9,231 bases of DNA from Cellvibrionaceae bacterium. GTDB lineage: Bacteria > Pseudomonadota > Gammaproteobacteria > Pseudomonadales > Cellvibrionaceae. The notes below the pieces were generated by a model. The model saw only the letters and a program-made list of their open reading frames with translations. It did no database searches and was not told where the DNA came from. The translations under genes were made by a program, and so were the position numbers. Shown piece after piece: positions 1 to 7,015 of the stretch (the first letter of the stretch is position 1; each line of letters begins with the position of its first letter). The stretch lies in contig JALUYN010000528.1 in the NCBI GenBank assembly GCA_027012915.1, forward strand, positions 1-9,231, written 5' to 3'.

Positions 1-637
1 CGTAGGTGTCGTGCAGGTGCACGGCGAGTTTTTCGGCGGGAATCTGTTCCATAACTGTTTTCAGCATGGCTTCAATAGAAGCAGGCGTTCCCACCCCAAT
101 GGTGTCCCCCAGCGAAACCTCATAGCACCCCATGTCCAGAAGTTGTTTTGATACTTCGGCAACTTTTTGTGGGGACACCTCACCTTCGTAGGGACAACCT
201 ACCACGCAGGAGACATAGCCGCGCACTTTGACGCCCGCCGATTTGGCTGCGTCCATAATAGGCTTGAAGCGCTCGATGCTCTCGGCGACGGAGCAGTTGA
301 TGTTCTTCTGACTGAACGCCTCTGACGCGGCGGCAAAAATGGCCACCTCAGTGGCACCAACTTCGATGGCGCGTTCATAGCCTTTCATATTGGGAGTCAG
401 AGCGGCATAGGTAACGCCATTGCTGCGGGGCATTTGTTCAAACACCTCGTCGCTGCCTGCCATTTGTGGCACCCACTTGGGATTCACAAAACTACCGGCT
501 TCGATGTAGCCGACACCGGCGCTGACCAGACGCTCGATAAGCTCCACTTTTGTAGCTGCGCTGATGGGCTGCTTCTCGTTTTGCAGGCCATCGCGGGGGC
601 CTACTTCCACAATGCGAACCTGTTTGGGTAATGACAT
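1..637 (-). CDS. liuE: Hydroxymethylglutaryl-CoA lyase, 5' part (C-terminus beyond left edge)
   Basis: Cleaves (S)-3-hydroxy-3-methylglutaryl-CoA to acetyl-CoA and acetoacetate, the last step of leucine breakdown; cytoplasmic. My translation from ATG at 637-635 begins MSLPKQVRIVEVGPRDGLQNEK and gives 212 complete residues before the window ends. Family landmarks of this divalent-metal TIM-barrel enzyme are visible: R15-D16 in GPRDGLQNE (catalytic Arg and metal-binding Asp in the human enzyme), YIEAGSF at 44-50, the GCPYEGEVSP stretch at 147-156, SLGDTIG at 175-181, and HLHDTY at 207-212 with two metal-ligand histidines. Family members are about 300 residues, so roughly 90 are missing, including the loop with the catalytic cysteine (GGCP motif). 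The start lies 24 bases after the liuD stop. Its Shine-Dalgarno is weak (a GAG about 10 bases upstream), so translation may depend on ribosomes arriving from liuD. Identity is firm from motifs and operon position. Confidence 0.95.
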   Translation of the reverse strand, partial: MSLPKQVRIVEVGPRDGLQNEKQPISAATKVELIERLVSAGVGYIEAGSFVNPKWVPQMAGSDEVFEQMPRSNGVTYAALTPNMKGYERAIEVGATEVAIFAAASEAFSQKNINCSVAESIERFKPIMDAAKSAGVKVRGYVSCVVGCPYEGEVSPQKVAEVSKQLLDMGCYEVSLGDTIGVGTPASIEAMLKTVMEQIPAEKLAVHLHDTY

Positions 638-661
638 AGTTGCTACTCGCTAGGTGCAGTA

Positions 662-2668
662 TTAATCGGCGCTGAAGTCTACCAACTCGGTGCCACCGTC
701 TACCAGTTCACCGGGCTGGTAGTAGAAAGCATTCACAGTGCCATCGGCTGGTGCACGAATGGTGTGCTCCATTTTCATGGCTTCCATGACCAGCAGGGCG
801 TCGTCTTTCTGTACGCTGCTGCCCGGTTCTACCAACAATGTCACCATGGTGCCATTCATGGGGGCTATCAGACCTCCAGCTCCGCTGTCGGCGTCGAGAT
901 CTCCCAGATCCGGTTTGGCCTCGCTGAATGTCAGTGCCGCGTATTGGGTATAGAGGCTGTAACTGCCGTCGTGCTCGGCGACACTCGCGGTAAACTGGTA
1001 TCCGTCGAGATTGGCGCGCAGGGTACTGCCTTCCAGTATTCCCTGAGCCACGACCGTCTGGCCATTGTGATTGATACTGTAGCGAGTGATATTGCCTAAT
1101 TGTTTTTGTTCTACCGAGAGGACATATTCCTGATCGTGGAACAGAATGTTGAGGGTGTGCACATCCTCGGCTACGGAGCGCCAGGCGTTGGTCTGGTTCC
1201 AGGGTGAAGTAGTATCGCGAGATTGGCTGGCGCGCTGCTGCGCGATTTCTTCCTGTTTTAACAGCAAATACAGGGCAGCGAGAGGCAGGTCTTTTTCAAC
1301 CTCATAGTCGCTGTCGTGGAATATCACCGCGTGATGCTTTTCAATAAATCCGGTGTCCAGATCCGCGTCCCTAAATGGCGCGCAACGGGCCAGGTTGTAG
1401 AGAAAATCAATATTGGTGGTCATGCCGCTGATGCGGTATTCACTCAGCGCCTTAGCCAGGCGAGCCAGCGCTTTGTCTCGATCTTCGTCCCACACGATCA
1501 GCTTGGCGATCATGGGGTCGTAGTAGACACTGACTTCATCGCCCTGACGCACGCCGGTATCGACTCGCACATTGTCATTGGTATCTGGTGTTTGAACAAA
1601 CGACAGGGTGCCGGTGACCGGCAAGAAATCATTCTCCGGATCTTCGGCGTAGATACGAGCCTCAAAAGCGTGACCGTTGATCTGAAGTTGATGCTGAAGC
1701 AATGGCAGTGGTTCGCCTGCTGCGACGCGAAGCTGCCATTCCACCAGATCCTGGCCGGAGATCATTTCGGTCACCGGGTGTTCTACCTGCAGGCGAGTAT
1801 TCATCTCCATAAAGTAGAACGAACCATCGGAGTCCAGCAGAAACTCAACGGTACCTGCGCCTTCGTAGTTGATGGCTTGAGCAGCTTGAATGGCGGCCTG
1901 GCCCATGGCTTCGCGCAGCTCAGGTGTCATGCCGGGCGCTGGCGCTTCCTCAATGACTTTCTGATGTCGGCGCTGTACGGAGCAGTCCCGTTCGAACAGA
2001 TAAACCGCTTCACCCTGTTGATCGCAAAACACCTGGATTTCTACGTGACGAGGCTGGGTAAGATACTTCTCCACCAGCATGGTATCGTCGCCAAAGGCGT
2101 TGAGGGATTCCCGCTTGGCGGCCGCCAGGGCTTCGTCGAATTCGTTTTCGTTCCATACCTGGCGCATTCCCTTGCCACCGCCACCGGCGGCGGCCTTGAG
2201 CAGTACCGGGTAGCCCATGTCGTCGGCAGTCCGTTTCAGAATTTCGCTGCTCTGGTCCTGGCCGTGGTAGCCGGGTACCAAAGGCACGCCGGCCTTTTCC
2301 ATAATCTGTTTGGCGGCGGATTTGGAGCCCATGGCTTCAATGGCGCCCACGGGTGGGCCAATAAACACAATGTTGTTGTCTTTGCAGGCTTTGCAGAACT
2401 CGGCATTCTCAGACAGAAAGCCGTATCCCGGATGAATCGCTTGAGCGCCAGTCTTGCGCGCTGCGTCTATGACCCGGTCGAACTGAAGATATGAGTCCCG
2501 CGAGGGGGCCGCGCCAATGTGGATGGCTTCATCTGCCATGCTGACGTGCAAGGCATCGCGGTCGGCGTCGCTGTAGACGGCAACGGTGCGGATGCCCATC
2601 TTGCGGGCGGTGCGAATAACGCGGCAGGCAATTTCGCCGCGGTTGGCGATCAGAATTTTATGAAACAT
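662..2668 (-). CDS. liuD: Methylcrotonyl-CoA carboxylase, biotin-containing alpha subunit
   Basis: Carries out ATP- and bicarbonate-dependent carboxylation of its own biotin; LiuB then transfers the carboxyl group to 3-methylcrotonyl-CoA, giving 3-methylglutaconyl-CoA. The protein has 668 residues, normal for the family. The biotin carboxylase region covers about 1-445: N-terminal ILIANRGEIACRVIRTA, HPGYGFLSENAEF at 79-91, the ATP-grasp glycine loop GGGGKGM at 162-168, RHVEIQVF at 207-214, ERDCSVQRRHQKVIEEAPAP at 226-245 and FMEMNTRLQVEHPVTE at 286-301. A less conserved linker (BT-type) region follows at about 455-590. The C-terminal biotinyl domain is at about 595-668, with the biotinylated lysine K632 in EAMKMEH. 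The linker shape and the pairing with LiuB distinguish it from acetyl-CoA or propionyl-CoA carboxylase subunits. The start 43 bases after liuC fits the conserved N-terminus; the ribosome site is a modest GAGAGAG 6 bases before ATG. Confidence 0.96.
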   Translation of the reverse strand: MFHKILIANRGEIACRVIRTARKMGIRTVAVYSDADRDALHVSMADEAIHIGAAPSRDSYLQFDRVIDAARKTGAQAIHPGYGFLSENAEFCKACKDNNIVFIGPPVGAIEAMGSKSAAKQIMEKAGVPLVPGYHGQDQSSEILKRTADDMGYPVLLKAAAGGGGKGMRQVWNENEFDEALAAAKRESLNAFGDDTMLVEKYLTQPRHVEIQVFCDQQGEAVYLFERDCSVQRRHQKVIEEAPAPGMTPELREAMGQAAIQAAQAINYEGAGTVEFLLDSDGSFYFMEMNTRLQVEHPVTEMISGQDLVEWQLRVAAGEPLPLLQHQLQINGHAFEARIYAEDPENDFLPVTGTLSFVQTPDTNDNVRVDTGVRQGDEVSVYYDPMIAKLIVWDEDRDKALARLAKALSEYRISGMTTNIDFLYNLARCAPFRDADLDTGFIEKHHAVIFHDSDYEVEKDLPLAALYLLLKQEEIAQQRASQSRDTTSPWNQTNAWRSVAEDVHTLNILFHDQEYVLSVEQKQLGNITRYSINHNGQTVVAQGILEGSTLRANLDGYQFTASVAEHDGSYSLYTQYAALTFSEAKPDLGDLDADSGAGGLIAPMNGTMVTLLVEPGSSVQKDDALLVMEAMKMEHTIRAPADGTVNAFYYQPGELVDGGTELVDFSAD

Positions 2669-2711
2669 GATGCGCTCTCTCAGTATTTTGTCTGTCTTTT
2701 ATGGGTCGGGT

Positions 2712-3500
2712 TCAGTTCTGGATCCAGCCTGGGCTGCGCTTCTCCAGAAACGCCGTAAGACCTTCCTGTCCTTCGTCGGAAACCCGAATGGCGGCGATGC
2801 GCTCGCTGGTGGTGCCCATCAGTTGCTCGTCGATGTCTCGGTTGCTGACATCAAAGATCAGCTTTTTGGAGGCCTTGATACCTGCGGGGCTGTTGCCCAG
2901 CAGTGCGGCAATCAGCTGTTCAATGGTGTCGTCCAGAGCGGTCTCATCAACGACTTCGCTGACCAGTCCCAATTGCAGTGCCGTGTCCGCTTTAAAACGC
3001 TCGGCAGTAAGGAAGTAACGTCGCGACGTCCGCTGGCCAATGGCTGCCACCACGTAGGGACTGATCGTGGCGGGTAGCAGGCCAATTTTTACTTCGCTGA
3101 GAGAGAAGCTGGCGCGCTCGGTAGCGACCGCCATATCGCAACAGCTGACCAGTCCCACGGCGCCGCCAAAGGCGGCTCCCTGAACTCGGGCGATGGTGGG
3201 TTTGGTCATAAAGTTGAGGGTGTGCAGCATTGTCGCCAGGGCATTGGCGTCTCGCAGATTTTCGTCGTAGCTGTAGTTGGCCATGCGTTTCATCCAGGCC
3301 AGGTCGCCACCGGCAGAAAAGTTCTTGCCGTTGGAGGCGAGGATCATGGCGCGGACTTCCGGGTTATTTTCCACCGCGAGAAATGCCTCGGTGAGCTCGG
3401 CAATAATTACGTCATCAAAGGCGTTGTGTTTTTCCGGGCGGTTCAGTGTGACGGTGGCGATACCGCGCTCGTCAATGTTCAGAAGTACGTTGTCAGTCAC
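2712..3500 (-). CDS. liuC: 3-methylglutaconyl-CoA hydratase (enoyl-CoA hydratase/isomerase family)
   Basis: Hydrates 3-methylglutaconyl-CoA to HMG-CoA, the step between the carboxylase and HMG-CoA lyase. The 262-residue length is typical of crotonase-fold proteins. The fold is shown by TLNRPEKHNAF at 18-28, the oxyanion-hole strand NFSAGGDL at 60-67, QGAAFGGAVGLVSCCDMAVA at 107-126 (second oxyanion glycines), and SLSEVKIGLLPATISPYV at 133-150, whose E136 aligns with the first catalytic glutamate of crotonase. By eye, the second crotonase glutamate position falls on arginine in SRRYFLTAE (159-167). I believe this is usual for LiuC proteins, so the specific function rests on the operon as well as the fold. 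The start is GTG: the first in-frame codon after liuB, with an ideal GGAGG at 3508-3512 seven bases upstream. The gap to the liuB stop is 14 bases. Confidence 0.93.
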   Translation of the reverse strand: MTDNVLLNIDERGIATVTLNRPEKHNAFDDVIIAELTEAFLAVENNPEVRAMILASNGKNFSAGGDLAWMKRMANYSYDENLRDANALATMLHTLNFMTKPTIARVQGAAFGGAVGLVSCCDMAVATERASFSLSEVKIGLLPATISPYVVAAIGQRTSRRYFLTAERFKADTALQLGLVSEVVDETALDDTIEQLIAALLGNSPAGIKASKKLIFDVSNRDIDEQLMGTTSERIAAIRVSDEGQEGLTAFLEKRSPGWIQN

Positions 3501-3507
3501 TGGATTG

Positions 3508-3512
3508 CCTCC
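3508..3512 (-). promoter_or_regulatory. Shine-Dalgarno for liuC (GGAGG before a GTG start)
   Basis: On the minus strand GGAGG lies just past the liuB TAA stop and 7 bases before the GTG codon at 3500-3498. It is the strongest ribosome site in the operon, and it fixes the liuC start at GTG rather than at any internal ATG. A strong site may compensate for the weaker initiation codon. Confidence 0.75.
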
Positions 3513-3514
3513 GA

Positions 3515-5125
3515 TTACATGCGGAAGATACCGAACTTGGTATCTTCGATTTCACGGTTGAAGGAAGCGGACAGGGATAGACCCAGTACCATGCGTGTGT
3601 CGGCGGGGTCGATAACGCCGTCGTCCCAGAGGCGGGCCGAGGCAAAGTAGGGGTGCCCCTGCTGCTCGTAGGTGTCGATGATCGGTTGTTTGAATTCGGC
3701 TTCGGCTTCGCTGCTCCATTCCTCTCCGGCTTTGGTTTTTTGTTCGCGCTTGACCTGGGCCAATACACCGGCGGCTTGTTCACCGCCCATTACAGAGATG
3801 CGTGCGTTGGGCCACATAAACAGAAAACGTGGATCGTAGGCACGTCCACACATGCCGTAGTTGCCAGCGCCGAACGAGCCGCCAATTAAAACGGTGAACT
3901 TGGGGACTTTAGCGGTGGCTACGGCGGTTACCATCTTGGCGCCGTGTTTGGCGATGCCGCCATGCTCGTACTGCTTGCCCACCATAAAACCGGTGATGTT
4001 TTGCAGGAATACCAGTGGAATCTTGCGCTGTGCACACAGCTCCACAAAGTGCGCACCCTTTTCGGCGGACTCGCCAAACAGAATGCCATTGTTGGCCACG
4101 ATGCCCACTGGGTAGCCAAAGATACGGGCGAAACCGCACACCAGAGTGGTGCCATACTGGGCTTTAAATTCGTCGAACTCGGAGCCGTCCACAATGCGGG
4201 CAATAATCTCGCGCACGTCGTAGGGCTGACGAGAATCCTTAGGAATTACACCGTAGATTTCGCCGGTGTCATAGGCGGGTTCGATCGCTTCGCGGATATC
4301 CATGTTTACCGGTTTTACGCGGTTGAGGCGGCCCACGGCCTGGCGGGCCAGTTGCAGAGCGTGATGATCGTTTTGCGCAAGGTGATCGGCTACGCCAGAA
4401 GTGCGACAGTGGACGTCGGCGCCGCCAAGCTCTTCAGCGGTAACCACTTCGCCAGTGGCCGCTTTCACCAGTGGTGGACCTCCCAGAAATATAGTGCCCT
4501 GTTCTTTAACGATGATGGATTCATCTGCCATGGCGGGAACGTAGGCGCCGCCGGCGGTGCAGGAGCCCATTACCACCGCAATCTGAGGAATGTTCTTGGC
4601 GGACATGTTGGCCTGATTAAAAAAGATGTGACCAAAGTGGTCGCGGTCCGGGAACACATCTTCCTGGCGCGGCAGGTTGGCGCCGCCAGAATCGACCAGG
4701 TAGATACAGGGCAGATGATTTTCTTCGGCAATGGTTTGTGCGCGAAGGTGTTTCTTTACAGAGATCGGGTAGTAGGTGCCGCCTTTCACTGTGGCGTCGT
4801 TGGCGACGATCATACATTCCTGGCCGTTGACGCGACCGATGCCGGTAATCACTCCGCCTGCCGGAACTTCTTCACTACCGTACATGTTGTAGCCGGCCAG
4901 ATGCGACAGTTCGAGAAAGGGTGAGCCCTCATCCAGCAGAGCGTGGACCCGCTCACGGGGTAAAAGCTTGCCGCGGGAGACGTGGCGCTCGCGGGCTTTT
5001 TCTCCGCCGCCAAGGCGAATGTGGTCGAGCTTGCTTTTCAGGTCGTCGACTTGAGCCTGCATATGTTCAGTATTGACCTGAAAGTCTTCCGAGCGGGCGT
5101 TGATCTTGGATTGGATGATAGGCAT
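3515..5125 (-). CDS. liuB: Methylcrotonyl-CoA carboxylase, carboxyltransferase beta subunit
   Basis: Transfers the carboxyl group from LiuD biotin to 3-methylcrotonyl-CoA. The 536 residues comprise two crotonase-like carboxyltransferase domains. The N half carries [14 protein letters not shown] at 47-60, [22 protein letters not shown] at 144-165 and [16 protein letters not shown] at 187-202. Next come [17 protein letters not shown] at 210-226 and [18 protein letters not shown] at 231-248. The C half carries [25 protein letters not shown] at 375-399, the form typical of methylcrotonyl- rather than propionyl-CoA carboxylases, and [20 protein letters not shown] at 415-434 followed by [11 protein letters not shown] at 446-456. 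The ATG at 5125 has CGGAG at 5133-5137, seven bases upstream, and the N-terminus [15 protein letters not shown] fits homologues. It follows liuA after an unusually long 91-base gap containing a strong hairpin. Confidence 0.97.
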   Translation of the reverse strand: MPIIQSKINARSEDFQVNTEHMQAQVDDLKSKLDHIRLGGGEKARERHVSRGKLLPRERVHALLDEGSPFLELSHLAGYNMYGSEEVPAGGVITGIGRVNGQECMIVANDATVKGGTYYPISVKKHLRAQTIAEENHLPCIYLVDSGGANLPRQEDVFPDRDHFGHIFFNQANMSAKNIPQIAVVMGSCTAGGAYVPAMADESIIVKEQGTIFLGGPPLVKAATGEVVTAEELGGADVHCRTSGVADHLAQNDHHALQLARQAVGRLNRVKPVNMDIREAIEPAYDTGEIYGVIPKDSRQPYDVREIIARIVDGSEFDEFKAQYGTTLVCGFARIFGYPVGIVANNGILFGESAEKGAHFVELCAQRKIPLVFLQNITGFMVGKQYEHGGIAKHGAKMVTAVATAKVPKFTVLIGGSFGAGNYGMCGRAYDPRFLFMWPNARISVMGGEQAAGVLAQVKREQKTKAGEEWSSEAEAEFKQPIIDTYEQQGHPYFASARLWDDGVIDPADTRMVLGLSLSASFNREIEDTKFGIFRM

Positions 5126-5152
5126 TTCCGATCTCCGGTGTTAATTCGGATT

Positions 5153-5186
5153 CGAAGTCATCCCGGCTTGCGCCGGGATGACTTCG
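5153..5186 (-). repeat. Perfect 15-bp inverted repeat (hairpin) between liuA and liuB
   Basis: Bases 5153-5167 and 5172-5186 are exact reverse complements separated by four bases, TTGC on the plus strand. On the transcribed minus strand the loop reads GCAA, a GNRA tetraloop closed by a C-G pair, so the operon mRNA should fold into a very stable hairpin. It begins 30 bases after the liuA stop and ends 27 bases before the liuB ATG, leaving the liuB ribosome site (5133-5137) free. No U-run follows, so it does not look like an intrinsic terminator. The core GTCATCCCGG...CCGGGATGAC resembles dispersed REP-like palindromes common in proteobacterial intergenic regions; that classification is inference from one copy. 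Confidence 0.9.
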
Positions 5187-5216
5187 TAGAGAGCTATTGA
5201 GTGAATGGCTCTGAGC

Positions 5217-6386
5217 TTATTTTGTTTCGTTGAACAGCTCGCGACCAATCAGCATGCGGCGGACTTCACTGGTGCCAGCGCCAATCTCATACAGCTTGGC
5301 GTCGCGCAGCAGACGACCTGTGGGGAATTCATTGATATAGCCATTGCCACCCAGAGTTTGAATCGCCTGTAAGGCCATTTGCGTGGCTTTTTCAGCGGTA
5401 TAGAGGATGACGGCTGCGGCGTCTTTGCGGCTTTCCTGGCCCTTGTCGCAAGCTTTGGCTACGGCGTAGAGGTAGGCGCGCGAGGCGTTCAGTTCCGCGT
5501 ACATGTCGGCCACTTTGCCCTGCATCAACTGGAATTCACCGATGGATTGGCCGAACTGTTTGCGGTCGTGAATGTAGGGAACTACCACGTCCAGACAGGC
5601 CTGCATAATACCCACAGGACCGCCGGACAATACGGTGCGTTCATAATCCAAACCGCTCATCAGTACCGCTACACCTTTGCCTTCTTCGCCCAGAATATTC
5701 TCCGCAGGGACTTCGCAGTCTTCGAATACCAGCTCGCAGGTGTTGGACCCACGCATTCCCAACTTGTCCAGCTTTTGATGGCGAGAAAAACCCGGGAAGT
5801 CGCGCTCGACGATAAACGCAGTCATGCCCCAGGCACCTTTTTCTATATCGGTCTTGGCGTAAATCACATAGGTGTTGGCGTCGGGGCCGTTGGTGATCCA
5901 CATCTTGTTGCCGTTGAGAACGTACTTGTCGCCTTTCTTTTCGGCGCGCAGTTTCATGCTCACAACGTCGCTGCCGGCGTTAGGCTCGGACATCGCCAGA
6001 GCGCCGATGTGCTCGCCGGAGCAGAGCTTGGGCAGATACTTCATCTTTTGTTCGTGAGTGCCGTTCTTGCGAATCTGGTTAACGCACAAGTTGGAGTGGG
6101 CGCCGTAGGACAGTCCCACCGAGGCCGAAGCTCGGGAAATTTCTTCCATGGCCACGCAGTGGGCCAGGTAGCCCATATTGGTGCCGCCGAACTCTTCTTC
6201 CACCGTCAGTCCCAGCAGGCCCATGTCGCCAAACTTGCGCCACATGTCCATGGGGAATTCATTGTTGCGATCGATTTCTTCAGCGCGGGGGGCGAGCTCC
6301 GCCTGGCAGAAGTTGTAGACGCTGTCGCGCAACATATCGATGTCTTCGCCGAGGTCGAAGTTCAGGGTGGGGTAGCTGACGTTCAT
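5217..6386 (-). CDS. liuA: Isovaleryl-CoA dehydrogenase (FAD acyl-CoA dehydrogenase family)
   Basis: Oxidises isovaleryl-CoA to 3-methylcrotonyl-CoA with FAD, passing electrons to electron-transfer flavoprotein. With the start at ATG 6386 it has 389 residues ([15 protein letters not shown]), the normal length. FAD and substrate motifs are present: [16 protein letters not shown] at 129-144, GNKMWITNG at 159-167, [14 protein letters not shown] at 208-221, [22 protein letters not shown] at 274-295, [22 protein letters not shown] at 343-364 and [19 protein letters not shown] at 366-384. The catalytic base marks it as isovaleryl-specific: glutamate E249 lies in LDYER (246-250), while the C-terminal position that is Glu in medium-chain enzymes lies in the Glu-free GAGTSE. 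An upstream in-frame ATG at 6497 would add 37 unrelated residues and run into liuR, so I reject it. GAGAGG stands 5 bases before the chosen ATG. Confidence 0.96.
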   Translation of the reverse strand: MNVSYPTLNFDLGEDIDMLRDSVYNFCQAELAPRAEEIDRNNEFPMDMWRKFGDMGLLGLTVEEEFGGTNMGYLAHCVAMEEISRASASVGLSYGAHSNLCVNQIRKNGTHEQKMKYLPKLCSGEHIGALAMSEPNAGSDVVSMKLRAEKKGDKYVLNGNKMWITNGPDANTYVIYAKTDIEKGAWGMTAFIVERDFPGFSRHQKLDKLGMRGSNTCELVFEDCEVPAENILGEEGKGVAVLMSGLDYERTVLSGGPVGIMQACLDVVVPYIHDRKQFGQSIGEFQLMQGKVADMYAELNASRAYLYAVAKACDKGQESRKDAAAVILYTAEKATQMALQAIQTLGGNGYINEFPTGRLLRDAKLYEIGAGTSEVRRMLIGRELFNETK

Positions 6387-6432
6387 AGGAGCCTCTCTTT
6401 TAACGGTTATTTTTTTGTATCTAGGTTTGGAA

Positions 6433-6822
6433 TTACTGGGTGTTCTTGGTTTGTGCCAACGTATCCAGGCAGTTCTGTTCTGCGCCGTCCAGGTCATGGA
6501 GCATGTCCTGAATTTCTTCCAGCTGCGCTTGCAGACTCTGGCGCTGTTGGCGAATTCGGCCGATCAGCGTTTCCAGTTGTTCGGCGTTGTTACCACTTGG
6601 GTCGTACATATCGATGATGGCGTTGCTCTCATCGAGGCTGAAGCCCAGGCGTTTGCCGCGCAAAATCAGCTTTAACTTTGTGCGATCAGCGGGGCTGTAG
6701 ATGCGGGTCTGCCCCTGGCGCGCAGGGGTGATCATGCCTTTGTCTTCGTAAAAGCGAATGGTGCGGGTCGTGATGTCGAACTCTTTGGCTAGTTCGGAAA
6801 TGCTGTAGTTTTTTTTAGTCAT
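6433..6822 (-). CDS. liuR: MerR-family regulator of leucine/isovalerate degradation
   Basis: DNA-binding regulator, first gene of the operon and 46 bases upstream of liuA. The 129 residues begin with the MerR winged helix-turn-helix: [26 protein letters not shown] at 6-31, [26 protein letters not shown] at 38-63. A long helix follows at about 80-118 ([28 protein letters not shown]), which in MerR proteins forms the antiparallel dimer coiled coil. The effector region is short, and only one cysteine is visible near the C-terminus (C107 in AEQNCLDTL), so there is no metal-binding cluster of the MerR/CueR type. Known LiuR proteins control leucine catabolic genes; sensing of a pathway intermediate such as an acyl-CoA is inferred. 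No good Shine-Dalgarno precedes ATG 6822 (an AGGA lies too far upstream), but no other in-frame start is near and the N-terminus fits the family. A palindrome 53 bases upstream suggests autoregulation. Confidence 0.92.
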   Translation of the reverse strand: MTKKNYSISELAKEFDITTRTIRFYEDKGMITPARQGQTRIYSPADRTKLKLILRGKRLGFSLDESNAIIDMYDPSGNNAEQLETLIGRIRQQRQSLQAQLEEIQDMLHDLDGAEQNCLDTLAQTKNTQ

Positions 6823-6862
6823 GGCGCAGATTTTCGGGAATCCTGAGTCGCTGTATCCAAAA

Positions 6863-6891
6863 ACTATAGCTTACCTTTACGTTAACGTAAA
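6863..6891 (-). promoter_or_regulatory. Candidate promoter of the liuRABCDE operon
   Basis: Minus strand: TTTACG at 6891-6886 (four of six matches to TTGACA), a 17-base spacer, then TATAGT at 6868-6863 (five of six to TATAAT). Transcription would begin near 6856, leaving a leader of about 34 bases before liuR. The -35 hexamer is the outer arm of the operator palindrome. Classic MerR-activated promoters have 19-20 base spacers; this spacer is 17, which would suit repression better than DNA-untwisting activation. Hexamers were picked by eye. Confidence 0.55.
6876..6891. promoter_or_regulatory. Perfect 16-base palindrome, likely LiuR operator
   Basis: The sequence TTTACGTTAACGTAAA is identical to its own reverse complement over all 16 bases and lies 53 bases upstream of liuR. 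It covers the candidate -35 box and part of the spacer. From memory it closely resembles the motif proposed for LiuR in gammaproteobacteria by comparative genomics (not looked up). Perfect dyad symmetry, position and neighbouring regulator all point to the LiuR dimer site. Confidence 0.8.
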
Positions 6892-7015
6892 CTTGTATTT
6901 TGGAATGTATCGCTGCGATGTTGCGATCGATTCAGTATAGAAAGAGTGTGAGGATTCGCTGGTTTGAGGTTAGAGCAGGCCTATTTGAGCGGCTGTAGAC
7001 TTGAACGGAGCTTCC

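Noticed and set aside
1316..2494. Long plus-strand open frame (392 codons) opposite liuD
   Set aside because: It lies wholly antisense to a well-conserved gene. The translation shows no domain and has the scrambled Cys/His/Gly-rich composition of a reverse-complement shadow of GC-rich coding sequence.
3944..4924. Plus-strand open frame of 326 codons opposite liuB
   Set aside because: Antisense shadow of the carboxyltransferase gene, with no protein family features and no credible ribosome site.
5153..5186. Rho-independent terminator after liuA
   Set aside because: The stem is strong but the minus strand continues AATCCGAATT with no U-run, and liuBCDE downstream have no obvious promoter of their own, so full termination here is unlikely.
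6387..6497. N-terminal extension of LiuA to an ATG at 6497
   Set aside because: The 37 extra residues (Trp/Arg/Lys/Thr-rich) match no acyl-CoA dehydrogenase start and overlap the liuR 3' end. The ATG at 6386 has a ribosome site and gives the family length.
5379..6617. Plus-strand open frame of 412 codons opposite liuA and liuR
   Set aside because: It crosses two real genes on the other strand, with repetitive V/G/A/H/Q-rich translation and no recognisable motif. Codon-position GC bias explains it.
6907..6917. Small dyad ATCGC-T-GCGAT upstream of liuR as a second operator or smp terminator
   Set aside because: The arms are only five bases, with no U-run and no similarity to the 16-base liuR palindrome. 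Chance occurrence is likely.
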